Source: Rhizobium rhizogenes
GTDB lineage: Bacteria > Pseudomonadota > Alphaproteobacteria > Rhizobiales > Rhizobiaceae
Direction: 5' to 3'
DNA length: 64,000 nt
Assembly (NCBI RefSeq): GCF_002005205.3
Contig: NZ_CP019701.2
Location: forward strand, 434,001-498,000
Shown: piece after piece, positions 36,123 through 45,381 of the stretch
How the letters are laid out: each line of letters starts with the position of its first letter
Position numbering within the stretch: the stretch's first letter is position 1
Program-made: the position numbers and the translations under genes
The notes under the pieces: generated by a model
Database searches by the model: none
What the model saw: the letters and a program-made list of their open reading frames with translations, nothing else
Told to the model about the DNA's origin: nothing

Positions 36123-37229
36123 TTACTCCGGCACATTCGTCTCGGTCCGCTCTGCCGCCTTCACCGTTGCCTTGATCTCTTTCGGGTCGCGCCCGGATTT
36201 CTTGTCGTAGCTCACCTTCACCGAATAATCGCCGGGATGCAGCGTTTCCTGATGCTGCGTACCGTAACGGCCGGAAATTTCCTTCTGCGTACCCTGAATA
36301 TCCTTGGTCGTTTCAACGATATCGATCCGCTCTGCGCCGGGGGCGGTGATTGCGAGAACCCCGGCATCGAGATCAAGGGTGATCTCCGTGCGTTTTCCGG
36401 CGGTCACCGTGAAGGGCTGCTCCACCGTCACCTTGCCGAGACGGGCGCGCATGACGAAATCTCCGGCCGGCATTTCCATCATCTTGCCCGTGCCGTAGGT
36501 GCCGTTGATGGTCTGGCGCGTGCCATCAAGGGTTTCCTTGGCGGACATCGCCTCGAAACGGATGTCGTCGGTTTCGACGGCCCGGCCGCCCGCCGCATAG
36601 AGCGCCTTGGCGACGACCACGCCGCTTGGAATGACAAGCTCGTGGCTGATCGTTTCACCGGCCTTGATAGCAAGGGTTTCCTGCGCCCGCGCCGGACCTA
36701 TGCTGCCGGTGAGGACAATCTCGCCCGCCGGTACGAAGACGGTGTTCTGGCCATAGACGCTGTCCTTGAAATCGCCCCTGGTGATTTCGGTTTTCGCCTG
36801 GGTTTCCACATCGCCGCCGGGACTGCGTTTCGGCACGACAGTCAATTCCGCCGCGTCGAAATTCACCTTCGGCCTCGCGACGCTGCCATCCTTCACCTCG
36901 AAGGCAATTTCGCGGGTCACATTGCCCAGCGCCGCGACGCCGACATATTTGCCGGCCGGCAGCTTTGCCTCGAAGGTGGCGTCATAGGAGCCGCCGGCAT
37001 TGACGTCGGTGCGTGCTCCGGCCCTGTCTGTCTTGTAGAAATCCCACCGCACCCTGTCGCTGTTGCCAAGCGAAGGGCCGCCGTCGAACAGCACCGCATC
37101 CGTCACCACGTTGAATTGCGCTGCCGGCGTCGGCGCCTGCGCCCGTAATGGCGATGGCAACGCCGTGGTAACAAGAGCGGCGCAGACGACATTTACGGAA
37201 AAAGAAGCCATTTTCATCATGGACCCCAT
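36123..37229 (-). CDS. secreted protein with repeated beta-sandwich-like units
   Basis: 368 aa with a signal peptide (MGSMMKMASFSVNVV..., cleavage after LRAQA near residue 33). The rest is several units of about 80-90 residues. Each has a V-x-AG-x(n)-L segment, charged turns such as GKTVEQPFTVTAGKR, and repeated T-G-Y/R-YGT-x(n)-PAGDF/PGDYS motifs. No enzyme motif is seen. It looks like a structural or ligand-binding periplasmic or surface protein with tandem Ig-like or carboxypeptidase-regulatory-like domains. It is divergent from ccrM. The frame is open upstream to 37463, overlapping the ccrM start; I rejected that extension. Confidence 0.65.
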   Translation of the reverse strand: MGSMMKMASFSVNVVCAALVTTALPSPLRAQAPTPAAQFNVVTDAVLFDGGPSLGNSDRVRWDFYKTDRAGARTDVNAGGSYDATFEAKLPAGKYVGVAALGNVTREIAFEVKDGSVARPKVNFDAAELTVVPKRSPGGDVETQAKTEITRGDFKDSVYGQNTVFVPAGEIVLTGSIGPARAQETLAIKAGETISHELVIPSGVVVAKALYAAGGRAVETDDIRFEAMSAKETLDGTRQTINGTYGTGKMMEMPAGDFVMRARLGKVTVEQPFTVTAGKRTEITLDLDAGVLAITAPGAERIDIVETTKDIQGTQKEISGRYGTQHQETLHPGDYSVKVSYDKKSGRDPKEIKATVKAAERTETNVPE

Positions 37230-37403
37230 TGCGGATTCCCCCTGCTTTTGCCGGCCCTCCCGCCGCGCAAGTCTGCGAACAGGAGAACCCGTTGTGCACA
37301 ACGTTTTTGCGCCGCTTCGGGTTCCAAGCCCGTGGCCGCAAATCCCGGATGCCGGTCGCAACAGCCATTTATTTTGCATTTTCCGTGACTTGTTCAGGCT
37401 TTG

Positions 37404-37424
37404 ATAACCATCTTCGGTAACCAT
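37404..37424 (+). promoter_or_regulatory. candidate CtrA half-sites before ccrM
   Basis: The heptamer TAACCAT occurs twice, 13 bases apart, as ATAACCAT and GTAACCAT, each one base off the CtrA half-site TTAACCAT. They lie 24-44 bases before the ccrM start. CtrA controls ccrM in Caulobacter. The spacing is 2 bases longer than the TTAA-N7-TTAA consensus, so this is a lead only. Confidence 0.4.
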
Positions 37425-37426
37425 AA

Positions 37427-38608
<1,182 letters not shown>

Positions 38609-38706
38609 TCGAAAGCCTAAAAGGCTGAAGACGGACGATCCACCGCCCGCCCTTGTCAGAATACGTCTCTGTCCGGTTTAGTACCTTCAGTCCCGGATGG
38701 AGAACG

Positions 38707-38740
38707 ACCAACGCCCGGCACCTCGGTGTCGGGCGTTGGT
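38707..38740 (+). terminator. hairpin downstream of ccrM
   Basis: Perfect 11-bp stem ACCAACGCCCG/CGGGCGTTGGT, 98 bases after the ccrM stop, followed by ATATTCGAATATATAAC. There is no T-run. It could end ccrM or act as an operator. Confidence 0.5.
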
Positions 38741-38754
38741 ATATTCGAATATAT

Positions 38755-38929
38755 AACTTTAGCCAGACAAGTTTCGCGCAAGAGACCGGTCATAGTGTCT
38801 GATGCAAAGCAGTGGTTGTGAAAATCCGGTTCGGACAGATCACGAAAACGCTGCTGTTCCATGCCGCTTGCGGCAGGACTGGCGCAGGCCGGAGACCGCC
38901 ATTTCCGCCTGCGCCAATTTTCTTTTTTT
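38755..38929 (+). ncRNA. candidate small RNA between ccrM and the next gene
   Basis: A TATAAC box at about 38751 is followed by about 120 bases without a convincing reading frame, then a classic terminator: stem TGGCGCAGGC/GCCTGCGCCA at 38880-38916 with tail ATTTTCTTTTTTT. That is what a stand-alone sRNA gene looks like. The -35 box is not clear, so the start is a guess. Confidence 0.4.
38880..38929 (+). terminator. intrinsic terminator in ccrM-downstream region
   Basis: 10-bp stem TGGCGCAGGC/GCCTGCGCCA with a 17-base loop, then T-rich tail ATTTTCTTTTTTT. It is 272 bases after ccrM and well before the next gene, so it either ends a read-through message or a separate RNA. Confidence 0.8.
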
Positions 38930-39222
38930 GGGTTTTTGCAGGTTTTCCGACGCCCCCAAATAACGGCTCTACGTCAAAAAAATCATGAAAACAAAGCAAT
39001 TAAGCACGTCCTTGATTCCGTTTAGTCAGGATGTGCTCTGGTGGCCAAGTCTTAACAATAGATGTCCAGCGCGTTACCGAAGATTAACGTGACGCTACAC
39101 ACGGCGGAGAGTACATATTCTTCCAGGCTGAGTGTCGCCGGCGACCGAAAACGATCGCGACGCGACGATGCGAGACAGCCGGATTCGCGGGCTGTTGCCT
39201 GCGATGAACAAGGAGGCGTGCC
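38930..39222. other. AT-rich upstream region of a secreted-protein gene
   Basis: About 290 bases, clearly less GC-rich than the surroundings, with several A/T runs. Presumably the promoter region for the gene at 39223. No gene or clear operator is seen. Confidence 0.4.
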
Positions 39223-39699
39223 ATGCGCTCGCTTTTCAAGACAGTCACAATAGCATCCTTCATTCTGGCGGCCGCCACCGGCGGTGCTTTCGCGGCCGGA
39301 CATTCACATGGCGAGCATTCCGGCTCCGGCGGAATGCAGAGCGAACGATCCCATGATTTCGACCGGGGCGGCAGGCATTTCTTCCGCCACAATGATGACG
39401 ACCTGTTCATGAACGACACATACATGGGCTATGCCAGCCCCGTCGTTTACGGGCAGGGACCACATCTGGTGCGTGTTCTCCATGAACTGCGTGTCGCCGA
39501 TCACAGGATCGATTTCGAACGCCAGCAGGGCAGGCTGAGCGCCAGCGCGTTCAACAGGCTTGAAAATGAATCGTCCGCAATCCGTAACCAGGCATTGAAA
39601 ACCGCTGACATGCATCGAGGCTATATTCCCATGAAGGCGTTTGCCACCCTTCAGGGCGAAGTACGCCAGCTTGACCGGAACATCGTCCGCATGAGCTGA
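39223..39699 (+). CDS. small exported protein, histidine-rich near the N-terminus
   Basis: 158 aa with a signal peptide (cleaved after AFA near residue 24). The mature start is His/Gly/Ser-rich (GHSHGEHSGSGG...HDF..RHFFRHNDDD). The C-terminal half is helical and charged (LRVADHRIDFERQQGRLSASAFNRLENESSAIRNQ). An AAGGAGG site precedes the ATG. I do not recognise a family. The histidines suggest periplasmic metal binding, which is inference. A hairpin (ATCCTCG/CGAGGAT, 39712-39731) follows. Confidence 0.7.
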   Translation: MRSLFKTVTIASFILAAATGGAFAAGHSHGEHSGSGGMQSERSHDFDRGGRHFFRHNDDDLFMNDTYMGYASPVVYGQGPHLVRVLHELRVADHRIDFERQQGRLSASAFNRLENESSAIRNQALKTADMHRGYIPMKAFATLQGEVRQLDRNIVRMS

Positions 39700-40046
39700 C
39701 CGGGGCTTTCCATCCTCGCGCGGACGAGGATCGGTCATGCCACCACAAGGTCGTGCCGGAGAGCGGTGACAGGATAACAGCCCGCCCTCCGGCCTTCAGG
39801 ACAAGCATTTCCAGCAAGACCGAGGAGCGGTTTTATGCCCGGATAATGCGAGAAAACAAAGAGTTGGATCGTTTTGGCGATTCAGGGAAAAGCCGGAACG
39901 GTCCAGCCCCCCACGGGGTTGCGCGGACTTCGAAAGACACGATTGGAAATTCAATAACCATGCGCCGGGCCGGATGCATGGGGCGCGGCTGAGCCCGTTC
40001 CCCAGACGGCCGAGGCCGTAAGCATGTCCTCGAAAGGAGAAAGATC
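39700..40046. other. intergenic region upstream of degP
   Basis: About 350 bases. It contains the small hairpin at 39712-39731 and an open frame (39753-39992) that looks unlike a real protein. A GGAAC-N17-GGTT arrangement near 39896 loosely resembles an extracytoplasmic sigma-factor promoter, which would suit a protease gene for envelope stress, but the match is weak. Confidence 0.3.
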
Positions 40047-41561
40047 ATGACCAGCATTCTTCGCAGATATCGCATCGCCGCTTTGCTTGGCGCAGCCTTT
40101 GTCGCCGCACCGCTCGCAATGCCCGTCTTTCTGCACAACACGCCCGCATTCGCACAGGCCGGATTATCGGCCGTTCCCGGTCCCGTAACCTCGGGTGGCT
40201 CCTTTGCCGGGATCGTCGCGGCCGACAAGCCTGCTGTGGTGACCGTCACCACCGAAATGAAAACGCAGGAGCAGGCGACCGATGATACCACGCCGTTCGA
40301 CCAGCAGTTTCGCCAGTTCTTCGGCGAGCAGGGCATTCCCCTGCCGCAACAGCAGCCGCAGCAGCGCCAATCCCAGACCGCGGAAGCACTGGGTTCCGGC
40401 TTCATCATCTCGCCGGACGGCTATATCGTCACCAATAATCACGTCATCGACAATGCCACCTCCATCAAGGTGACGCTGGATGACGGCACGGAGCTTCCCG
40501 CCACGCTTGTCGGCGCTGATCCGAAATCAGACCTTGCCGTCCTCAAGATTGCTTCTCCCAAGCCTCTGGCAGTGATTTCCTGGGGGGATTCCGACAGGCT
40601 GAAGGCTGGCGATCAGATATTGGCGATCGGCAATCCGTTCGGCATCGGCACCACAGTCACGGCCGGTATCGTCTCGGCCCGCGGGCGTGACCTGCACAGC
40701 GGACCCTATGACGATTTCATCCAGATCGACGCGCCGATCAATCACGGCAATTCCGGTGGTCCGCTGGTCGATGTCGAAGGCAAGGTCGTTGGCATCAACA
40801 CGGCGATCTATTCGCCGAATGGCGGCAGCGTCGGTGTCGGTTTCGCCATTCCCTCCGATCAGGCGCAGAATGTCGTCGTCCGCCTCATGAAGGATGGGTC
40901 GATCCACCACGGCTTCATTGGCGTTCAGATACAGCCGGTGACCCCTGACGTCGCCAATGCCATCGGCCTTGCCACGGCGGAAGGCGCGCTGGTCGCCAAG
41001 GTGGAAGCCGGCACTCCGGCAGGCCGCGCCGGCATCAGGACCGGCGACGTGATCACCGCGCTCGGCGGACAGGCGATCAAGTCCCCGCGCGACCTGTCGC
41101 GTATGGTCGCCGATCTGTCGCCGGGCCAGAAGGAACATGTCACGGTCTGGCGCCAGGGCGAGACGAAGGACGTGCTTCTGACCGTGGGCGGCAATGATGG
41201 CCAGAGTGCACAGACATCGTCCGACAACGGCCAGCAGAAGGGCGACGCCTCATCGCAAGCCCTGCCGATGATCGGTATCGGACTGGCGGATATCACCCCG
41301 GCGATCCGTGAAGCCCTCAATCTCCCGCAGGATGAAAAGGGCACGATCGTCGAAAGCGTGGCGCCCTCGAAACCCGCCGCCGAGGCTGGTTTGCAGGCGG
41401 GGGACGTGATCGTTTCGGTCAATCAGACCGCGGTGAAATCGGCTGCCGATGCCAAGGCGGTCATCGCCCAGGCGGGCAAGGCCGGTCGCAAATCCGTTCT
41501 GCTGCTCATCCAGCGCGGCGATTCGCAAACCTATGTCGCCGTGCCCTTCGCACAGGGCTGA
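40047..41561 (+). CDS. degP: Do-family serine endopeptidase (DegP/HtrA)
   Basis: Periplasmic protease and chaperone for misfolded envelope proteins. 504 aa: a signal peptide (cleaved after AFAQA near residue 37), a trypsin-like domain and two PDZ domains (about 285-370 and 405-495). The catalytic triad is visible as His132 (NNHVID), Asp162 (KSDLAVLK) and Ser236 (HGNSGGPL). A glutamine-rich LA-loop insert lies at about residues 85-110. An AAAGGAG site precedes the ATG. A terminator follows at 41590. Confidence 0.95.
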   Translation: MTSILRRYRIAALLGAAFVAAPLAMPVFLHNTPAFAQAGLSAVPGPVTSGGSFAGIVAADKPAVVTVTTEMKTQEQATDDTTPFDQQFRQFFGEQGIPLPQQQPQQRQSQTAEALGSGFIISPDGYIVTNNHVIDNATSIKVTLDDGTELPATLVGADPKSDLAVLKIASPKPLAVISWGDSDRLKAGDQILAIGNPFGIGTTVTAGIVSARGRDLHSGPYDDFIQIDAPINHGNSGGPLVDVEGKVVGINTAIYSPNGGSVGVGFAIPSDQAQNVVVRLMKDGSIHHGFIGVQIQPVTPDVANAIGLATAEGALVAKVEAGTPAGRAGIRTGDVITALGGQAIKSPRDLSRMVADLSPGQKEHVTVWRQGETKDVLLTVGGNDGQSAQTSSDNGQQKGDASSQALPMIGIGLADITPAIREALNLPQDEKGTIVESVAPSKPAAEAGLQAGDVIVSVNQTAVKSAADAKAVIAQAGKAGRKSVLLLIQRGDSQTYVAVPFAQG

Positions 41562-41589
41562 ACCCCGGTTTTCCGGTGAAATCGCAAGG

Positions 41590-41622
41590 AACGGGCAACT
41601 CCATCGGAGCTGCCCGTTTCGT
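41590..41622 (+). terminator. terminator after degP
   Basis: Stem AACGGGCAACTCC/GGAGCTGCCCGTT (one mismatch) with a 3-base loop, followed by TCGTCATTTT. It also lies at the 3' end of the convergent HAD gene. Confidence 0.75.
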
Positions 41623-41627
41623 CATTT

Positions 41628-42239
41628 TCAGACATCCACCCCGTAATCCCGCAGATCCTGCCGCAGCTTTTCCGCGCCGGTGAAGTGCACTGCCTGCCAG
41701 CCGGCCTGCTTTGCGCCCTCCACATTCGCCAGCGTATCGTCGATGAAGATGCTGGCCGCGGGGTTGAGGCCGAATTCCTTTGCATGCAGATCGTAGATCG
41801 CCACATCAGGCTTCAGGAGCTTCACATCGCCGGAGACCGTCACGCCGCGCGGCAGGGTGAGGAAGGGGAACATCTTCTGCGCCTCGCGAAAGGTGTCGGA
41901 AGCGAAGTTGGTCAGCATCGTCACGTCGTGGCCGCTGTCGATCAGGGCAACCATGATCGCGACGCTCTCGTCATAGGAATGCGAGACCATTTCGTGCCAG
42001 AACTTGCGGAAGGCGCGAATATGCTCTTCCCGCTCGGGAAATTGCTCCAGCAACAGCGCTTCGGCGTCCTCCCAGCGGCGGCCGCGATCCTGTTCGAGGT
42101 TCCAGTCATGGGTGCAGACATTCTCGAAGAACCATTTGCGCTCGTCGGCATCGGGAATGAGGCGGCTATAGGGAATATGCGGATCGTAATGGATCAGCAC
42201 CTTGCCGATGTCGAATACGATATGCTCAATCTTGGTCAT
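41628..42239 (-). CDS. HAD-superfamily hydrolase (YihX-like)
   Basis: 203 aa. Motif I is HIVFDIGKVLIHYDP, where the second aspartate of DxD is replaced by glycine (D-I-G), as in the YihX / epoxide-hydrolase N-terminal group. Motif II is TMLTNFASDTFREAQ near residue 108. Motif III/IV is KLLKPDVAIYDLHAKEFGLNPAASIFIDDTLANVEGAKQAGW. Its ATG overlaps the mutY stop, so it is co-translated with mutY. Substrate not predictable. Confidence 0.87.
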   Translation of the reverse strand: MTKIEHIVFDIGKVLIHYDPHIPYSRLIPDADERKWFFENVCTHDWNLEQDRGRRWEDAEALLLEQFPEREEHIRAFRKFWHEMVSHSYDESVAIMVALIDSGHDVTMLTNFASDTFREAQKMFPFLTLPRGVTVSGDVKLLKPDVAIYDLHAKEFGLNPAASIFIDDTLANVEGAKQAGWQAVHFTGAEKLRQDLRDYGVDV

Positions 42240-43348
42240 CGAAACTTCCTGCTTTCATCGAATGCGGATGGAATAGCTTGGGTGATGACTTTTTTCATCA
42301 CCGTTGGCAGCGCCTGCGCGTCAAGATTTGTAACCGGCTCCCACCATCCGTCATCCGGGCCGGTTTGAAGGCCGTCGGGCACCTGCGCGCGATAGACGGT
42401 GAGCCGCAGTTCGAAATGGGTGAAGACATGCACGATGACGCCCGCCGCCTGCCAGCCGGCGGCAAAGGGCGCATGGCTCGCCTCGGTGCCGCCGTCCATG
42501 CGGGCGGTCCATGCCGTTGTCGGCACCTCGGTCATGCCGCCGAGAAGCCCGCTTTCGATGCGCCGCCGCAGCAGGATTTCGCCGCTCGGATTCACCGCCA
42601 CGAAGGCGGCGCCGAGCCGCACGGGTTTGGCCTTCTTCGCCGCCTTGACCGGAAAACGCTCCGGCTCGTCATGGGCAAGCGCCAGACAGGCGCCATTGAA
42701 CGGACAGAGCGCGCAGGCTGGCCGTTTCGGCGTGCAGATCGTCGCGCCGAGATCCATCATGGCCTGGGCGAAATCACCGGGCCGGTCGGAAGGCGTGAGC
42801 TCGGCGACCTTCGCTTTCATGGCGGGCTTTGAGCCGGGCAGGGGAGCATCGATGGCGAAGAGGCGGGAAATCACGCGCTCCACATTGCCGTCCATCACCG
42901 CCGCCTGCCGGTTGAACGCGATGGCCGCCACGGCGGCTGCGGTATAATCGCCGATGCCGGGCAGCTCCTTCAGGCCTTCCTCGCTGTCCGGAAAAATGCC
43001 GCCATGGTCGCGCGCCACGGCTTCCGCGCATTTCTTGAGGTTGCGGGCGCGGGCATAATAACCAAGCCCCGCCCACGCCGCCATGACATCCTCGACCGGT
43101 GCCGCCGCCAGATCGCTGACGCTTGGCCAGGCGGCGAGGAATTTCAGGAAATAGGGTTTGACCGCCTGCACCGTCGTCTGCTGCAGCATCACCTCCGATA
43201 GCCAGACGTGATAGGGATCGGCGCGTTTTCCCTGTGCCGCCATGGCCGGAGACGTGCGCCACGGCAGCTCGCGATGGTGCCGGTCGTACCATGCCAGAAG
43301 TTGTTCCGCCGTCGGATGTGATATTTGTTGTCGCGCATATGTGTTCAT
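42236..43348 (-). CDS. mutY: A/G-specific adenine DNA glycosylase
   Basis: Removes adenine mispaired with 8-oxoguanine. 370 aa. It has the start LLAWYDRHHRELPWR, the catalytic and wedge region EVMLQQTTVQAV, the helix-hairpin-helix LPGIGDYTAAAVAAIAF with the Asp following, and a [4Fe-4S] cysteine set CTPKRPACALCPFNGAC near residue 210-226. A C-terminal NUDIX-like 8-oxoG recognition domain follows (about 240-360). The frame is open upstream to 43636 but the family begins near the ATG at 43348. Its stop overlaps the HAD gene start (ATGA). Confidence 0.96.
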   Translation of the reverse strand: MNTYARQQISHPTAEQLLAWYDRHHRELPWRTSPAMAAQGKRADPYHVWLSEVMLQQTTVQAVKPYFLKFLAAWPSVSDLAAAPVEDVMAAWAGLGYYARARNLKKCAEAVARDHGGIFPDSEEGLKELPGIGDYTAAAVAAIAFNRQAAVMDGNVERVISRLFAIDAPLPGSKPAMKAKVAELTPSDRPGDFAQAMMDLGATICTPKRPACALCPFNGACLALAHDEPERFPVKAAKKAKPVRLGAAFVAVNPSGEILLRRRIESGLLGGMTEVPTTAWTARMDGGTEASHAPFAAGWQAAGVIVHVFTHFELRLTVYRAQVPDGLQTGPDDGWWEPVTNLDAQALPTVMKKVITQAIPSAFDESRKFR

Positions 43349-43474
43349 CGCCGCTGAACATAGAGACGGCGCGGCAATCTGCAACAGCGGCCTGTCGTGG
43401 CGAGGCGGAAAACCGCATCCGGCGATGAACGCCATGACATCGAGACCCACCATCCGTTTCAGGAGGACCAACCC

Positions 43475-43939
43475 ATGCCGAACGCGCTGCTGGAAAACAT
43501 ACCCCAACCGCTCCTTCATATTATTGGAGCTCTTCTCGCATTGTGCCTGATCATCAGCCTGCTGAACCGCATCGGTCGGCTGTGCTTTGGCACGCAGAAC
43601 GGGGTCGCCCTGGTGACGGCGCGGGTAATCCGGCACATTCGTGAGCTGGAAATGACACGGGAAAAACCGTCACGCCGCTTCCGGATTTTTGAATCGGGTT
43701 TCTGGGCGATTTTTTGCCATGGCCTGTGGATATATCTGTTCGTCGTTCTGGCCTGCATGTTGGTGATTGCTTTTATCTCGGATAAGCCGGGCATCCTTCA
43801 TCTGAAGATTTTGGCTGCGGGCTATTTCCTCTTTGGATGTTGGGTGGCGGGAATGATACGCTTGGGCGCCCGCCGGGACTGGCGACGATTCCGTGCGCTG
43901 TTGCGCGGCGAAGAAGGTGACGACGGCGCGACCGCTTGA
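43475..43939 (+). CDS. membrane protein of unknown function
   Basis: 154 aa with three hydrophobic segments (about residues 11-30, 73-98 and 106-127) and basic loops. The ATG at 43475 follows a perfect AGGAGG. I recognise no family. It lies 26 bases before the DUF721 gene and probably shares its transcript. It is divergent from mutY. Confidence 0.65.
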   Translation: MPNALLENIPQPLLHIIGALLALCLIISLLNRIGRLCFGTQNGVALVTARVIRHIRELEMTREKPSRRFRIFESGFWAIFCHGLWIYLFVVLACMLVIAFISDKPGILHLKILAAGYFLFGCWVAGMIRLGARRDWRRFRALLRGEEGDDGATA

Positions 43940-43965
43940 GGTTGTTTGCCTCTGTCGAGGAGAGC

Positions 43966-44487
43966 ATGAAGAAACCTGCAGATTCGTTCCGCAAGGGCGT
44001 CGTACAGATCGCCGAAGTCGCCAACGGCATCATGGATCCCGTGCTGTCGAAGCGGGCGGGCATCAACACGGCGTTGCTCGGCTCCTGGGACGAGATCGCC
44101 GGCGACGACTTTGCCGATTGCACCCGGCCGGAAAAGATCACCTGGCCGCGCCGCGACGAGGGGCCGGATCGCGGCGGTTATCAGCCCGGCGTGCTGACGA
44201 TTGCCTGCGAAGGCGCGCGCGCCCTGTTTCTCACCCATGCGCAGGGCGAACTGATTGCCCGCATCAACGGCTTTTTCGGCTTTCCGGCGGTGCGCCAGAT
44301 CAGGATCGTGCAGAAACCGGTGTCCCAAACCGTCAACCGCAGGCGCAAGCCGCAGCCCCTGCGCGGCGATGCGGCAAAACGTCTCGATGACATGATGGAC
44401 GGCATCGAGAGCGAGGCGCTGCGCAAGGCGGTGGAGCGGCTTGGCACGGCGGTCCTGCAGAAAAAGCCGCGCGGCAGGACGATTTGA
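43966..44487 (+). CDS. DUF721 / DciA-like protein
   Basis: 173 aa. The N-terminal half has LSKRAGINTALLGSWDEIAGDDFADCTRPEKITWPR and GVLTIACEGARALFLTHAQGELIARINGFFG, the DUF721 fold. A basic linker (NRRRKPQPLR) and a helical C-terminus follow. DUF721 includes DciA, described as the ancestral loader of the replicative helicase DnaB in bacteria that lack DnaC/DnaI. Alphaproteobacteria normally have no DnaC, so this may be the helicase loader. The ATG at 43966 has a GAGGAGAGC site. A longer frame from 43936 is open. Confidence 0.8.
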   Translation: MKKPADSFRKGVVQIAEVANGIMDPVLSKRAGINTALLGSWDEIAGDDFADCTRPEKITWPRRDEGPDRGGYQPGVLTIACEGARALFLTHAQGELIARINGFFGFPAVRQIRIVQKPVSQTVNRRRKPQPLRGDAAKRLDDMMDGIESEALRKAVERLGTAVLQKKPRGRTI

Positions 44488-44616
44488 TGTGACCGCGCCG
44501 TCCTTGACTGGTCACAATTCTTTGACAAGAAGAGTCCAAAACCCCGCTTGTGATGAACAGGCTGTCGCTATATCGGAATCAACGGACAATAGAGTCTATT
44601 ACCAACAGGTGCTTTC

Positions 44617-45297
44617 ATGCATTTTCCCGAACTGACCATTTCCCGTCGCGGCCTTCTTGGCGGCGTTGCCCTTGCCGCCGTCGCTGCGGCCCTGCCGTTT
44701 GCCTTCACGCCCGGTATCGCCGAGGCGCAGGAACTGCCTGAATCCACCGGCGATGTGGATATGGCTGCGGTGATGAAGCCCGGCCCGCTGCCGGAAGCAG
44801 CGCTCGGCGATGCCAACGCACCCGTCAAGATCGTCGAATATATGTCGATGACCTGCCCGCACTGCGCCAACTTCCACAACAAGACCTTCGAAGAAATCAA
44901 GAAGAAGTACATCGATACCGGCAAGGTCTATTTCGTGCTGCGCGAATTCCCGTTCGATCCGCGCGCCGCTGCCGCCTTCATGCTGGCGCGCTGCGCACCG
45001 GAAGGTCAGTATTTCCCCTTCGTTTCCATGCTGTTCAAGCAGCAGCAGAGCTGGGCTGTCGCCCAGGATGCGCGCGCCGCCCTGCTGCAAATGTCGAAAA
45101 TGGCCGGTTTCTCACAGGAGTCTTTCGAGGCCTGCTTGACGAACCAGAAACTTCTGGATGATGTGAACGCAACCATGCAACGCGGTGCGACGGAATTCGG
45201 CGTCAACTCCACGCCGACTTTCATCATCAACGGCAAGAAATACGCAGGAGACATGTCGGTTGAAACCATGTCGGCTGTCATCGACAAGCTGCTCTGA
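44617..45297 (+). CDS. DsbA-family periplasmic thiol-disulfide protein
   Basis: 226 aa with a Tat-type or Sec signal (LTISRRGLLGGVALAAVAAAL, twin arginine at about residues 10-11; cleavage near EAQ at residue 37). The thioredoxin-like domain has the active site MTCPHCANFHNKTFEEI near residues 76-92 and a cis-proline loop STPTFIINGKKYAG near residue 202. The CPHC motif is that of oxidising DsbA. A terminator follows, then smc. Confidence 0.9.
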   Translation: MHFPELTISRRGLLGGVALAAVAAALPFAFTPGIAEAQELPESTGDVDMAAVMKPGPLPEAALGDANAPVKIVEYMSMTCPHCANFHNKTFEEIKKKYIDTGKVYFVLREFPFDPRAAAAFMLARCAPEGQYFPFVSMLFKQQQSWAVAQDARAALLQMSKMAGFSQESFEACLTNQKLLDDVNATMQRGATEFGVNSTPTFIINGKKYAGDMSVETMSAVIDKLL

Positions 45298-45314
45298 TCG
45301 CCGGACCCTGAAAG

Positions 45315-45351
45315 AAACGGGCGGCGGATATTTCCGCACGCCCGTTTTTTA
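45315..45351 (+). terminator. terminator between dsbA-like gene and smc
   Basis: Stem AAACGGGCG/CGCCCGTTT with inner GCGG/CCGC pairs and a tail of six T. It ends about 30 bases before the smc start, so smc needs read-through or its own promoter. Confidence 0.85.
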
Positions 45352-45381
45352 TTGCCCGTCTTCTTGCCGGGGCGTGACGGC

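Noticed and set aside
39753..39992. 79-codon frame upstream of degP
   Set aside because: No ribosome-binding site, no family, and atypical residue content.
41628..44487. Toxin-antitoxin or defence system around the HAD, mutY, membrane and DUF721 genes
   Set aside because: Each has a plain housekeeping match or simple context. No toxin, nuclease or antitoxin pattern.
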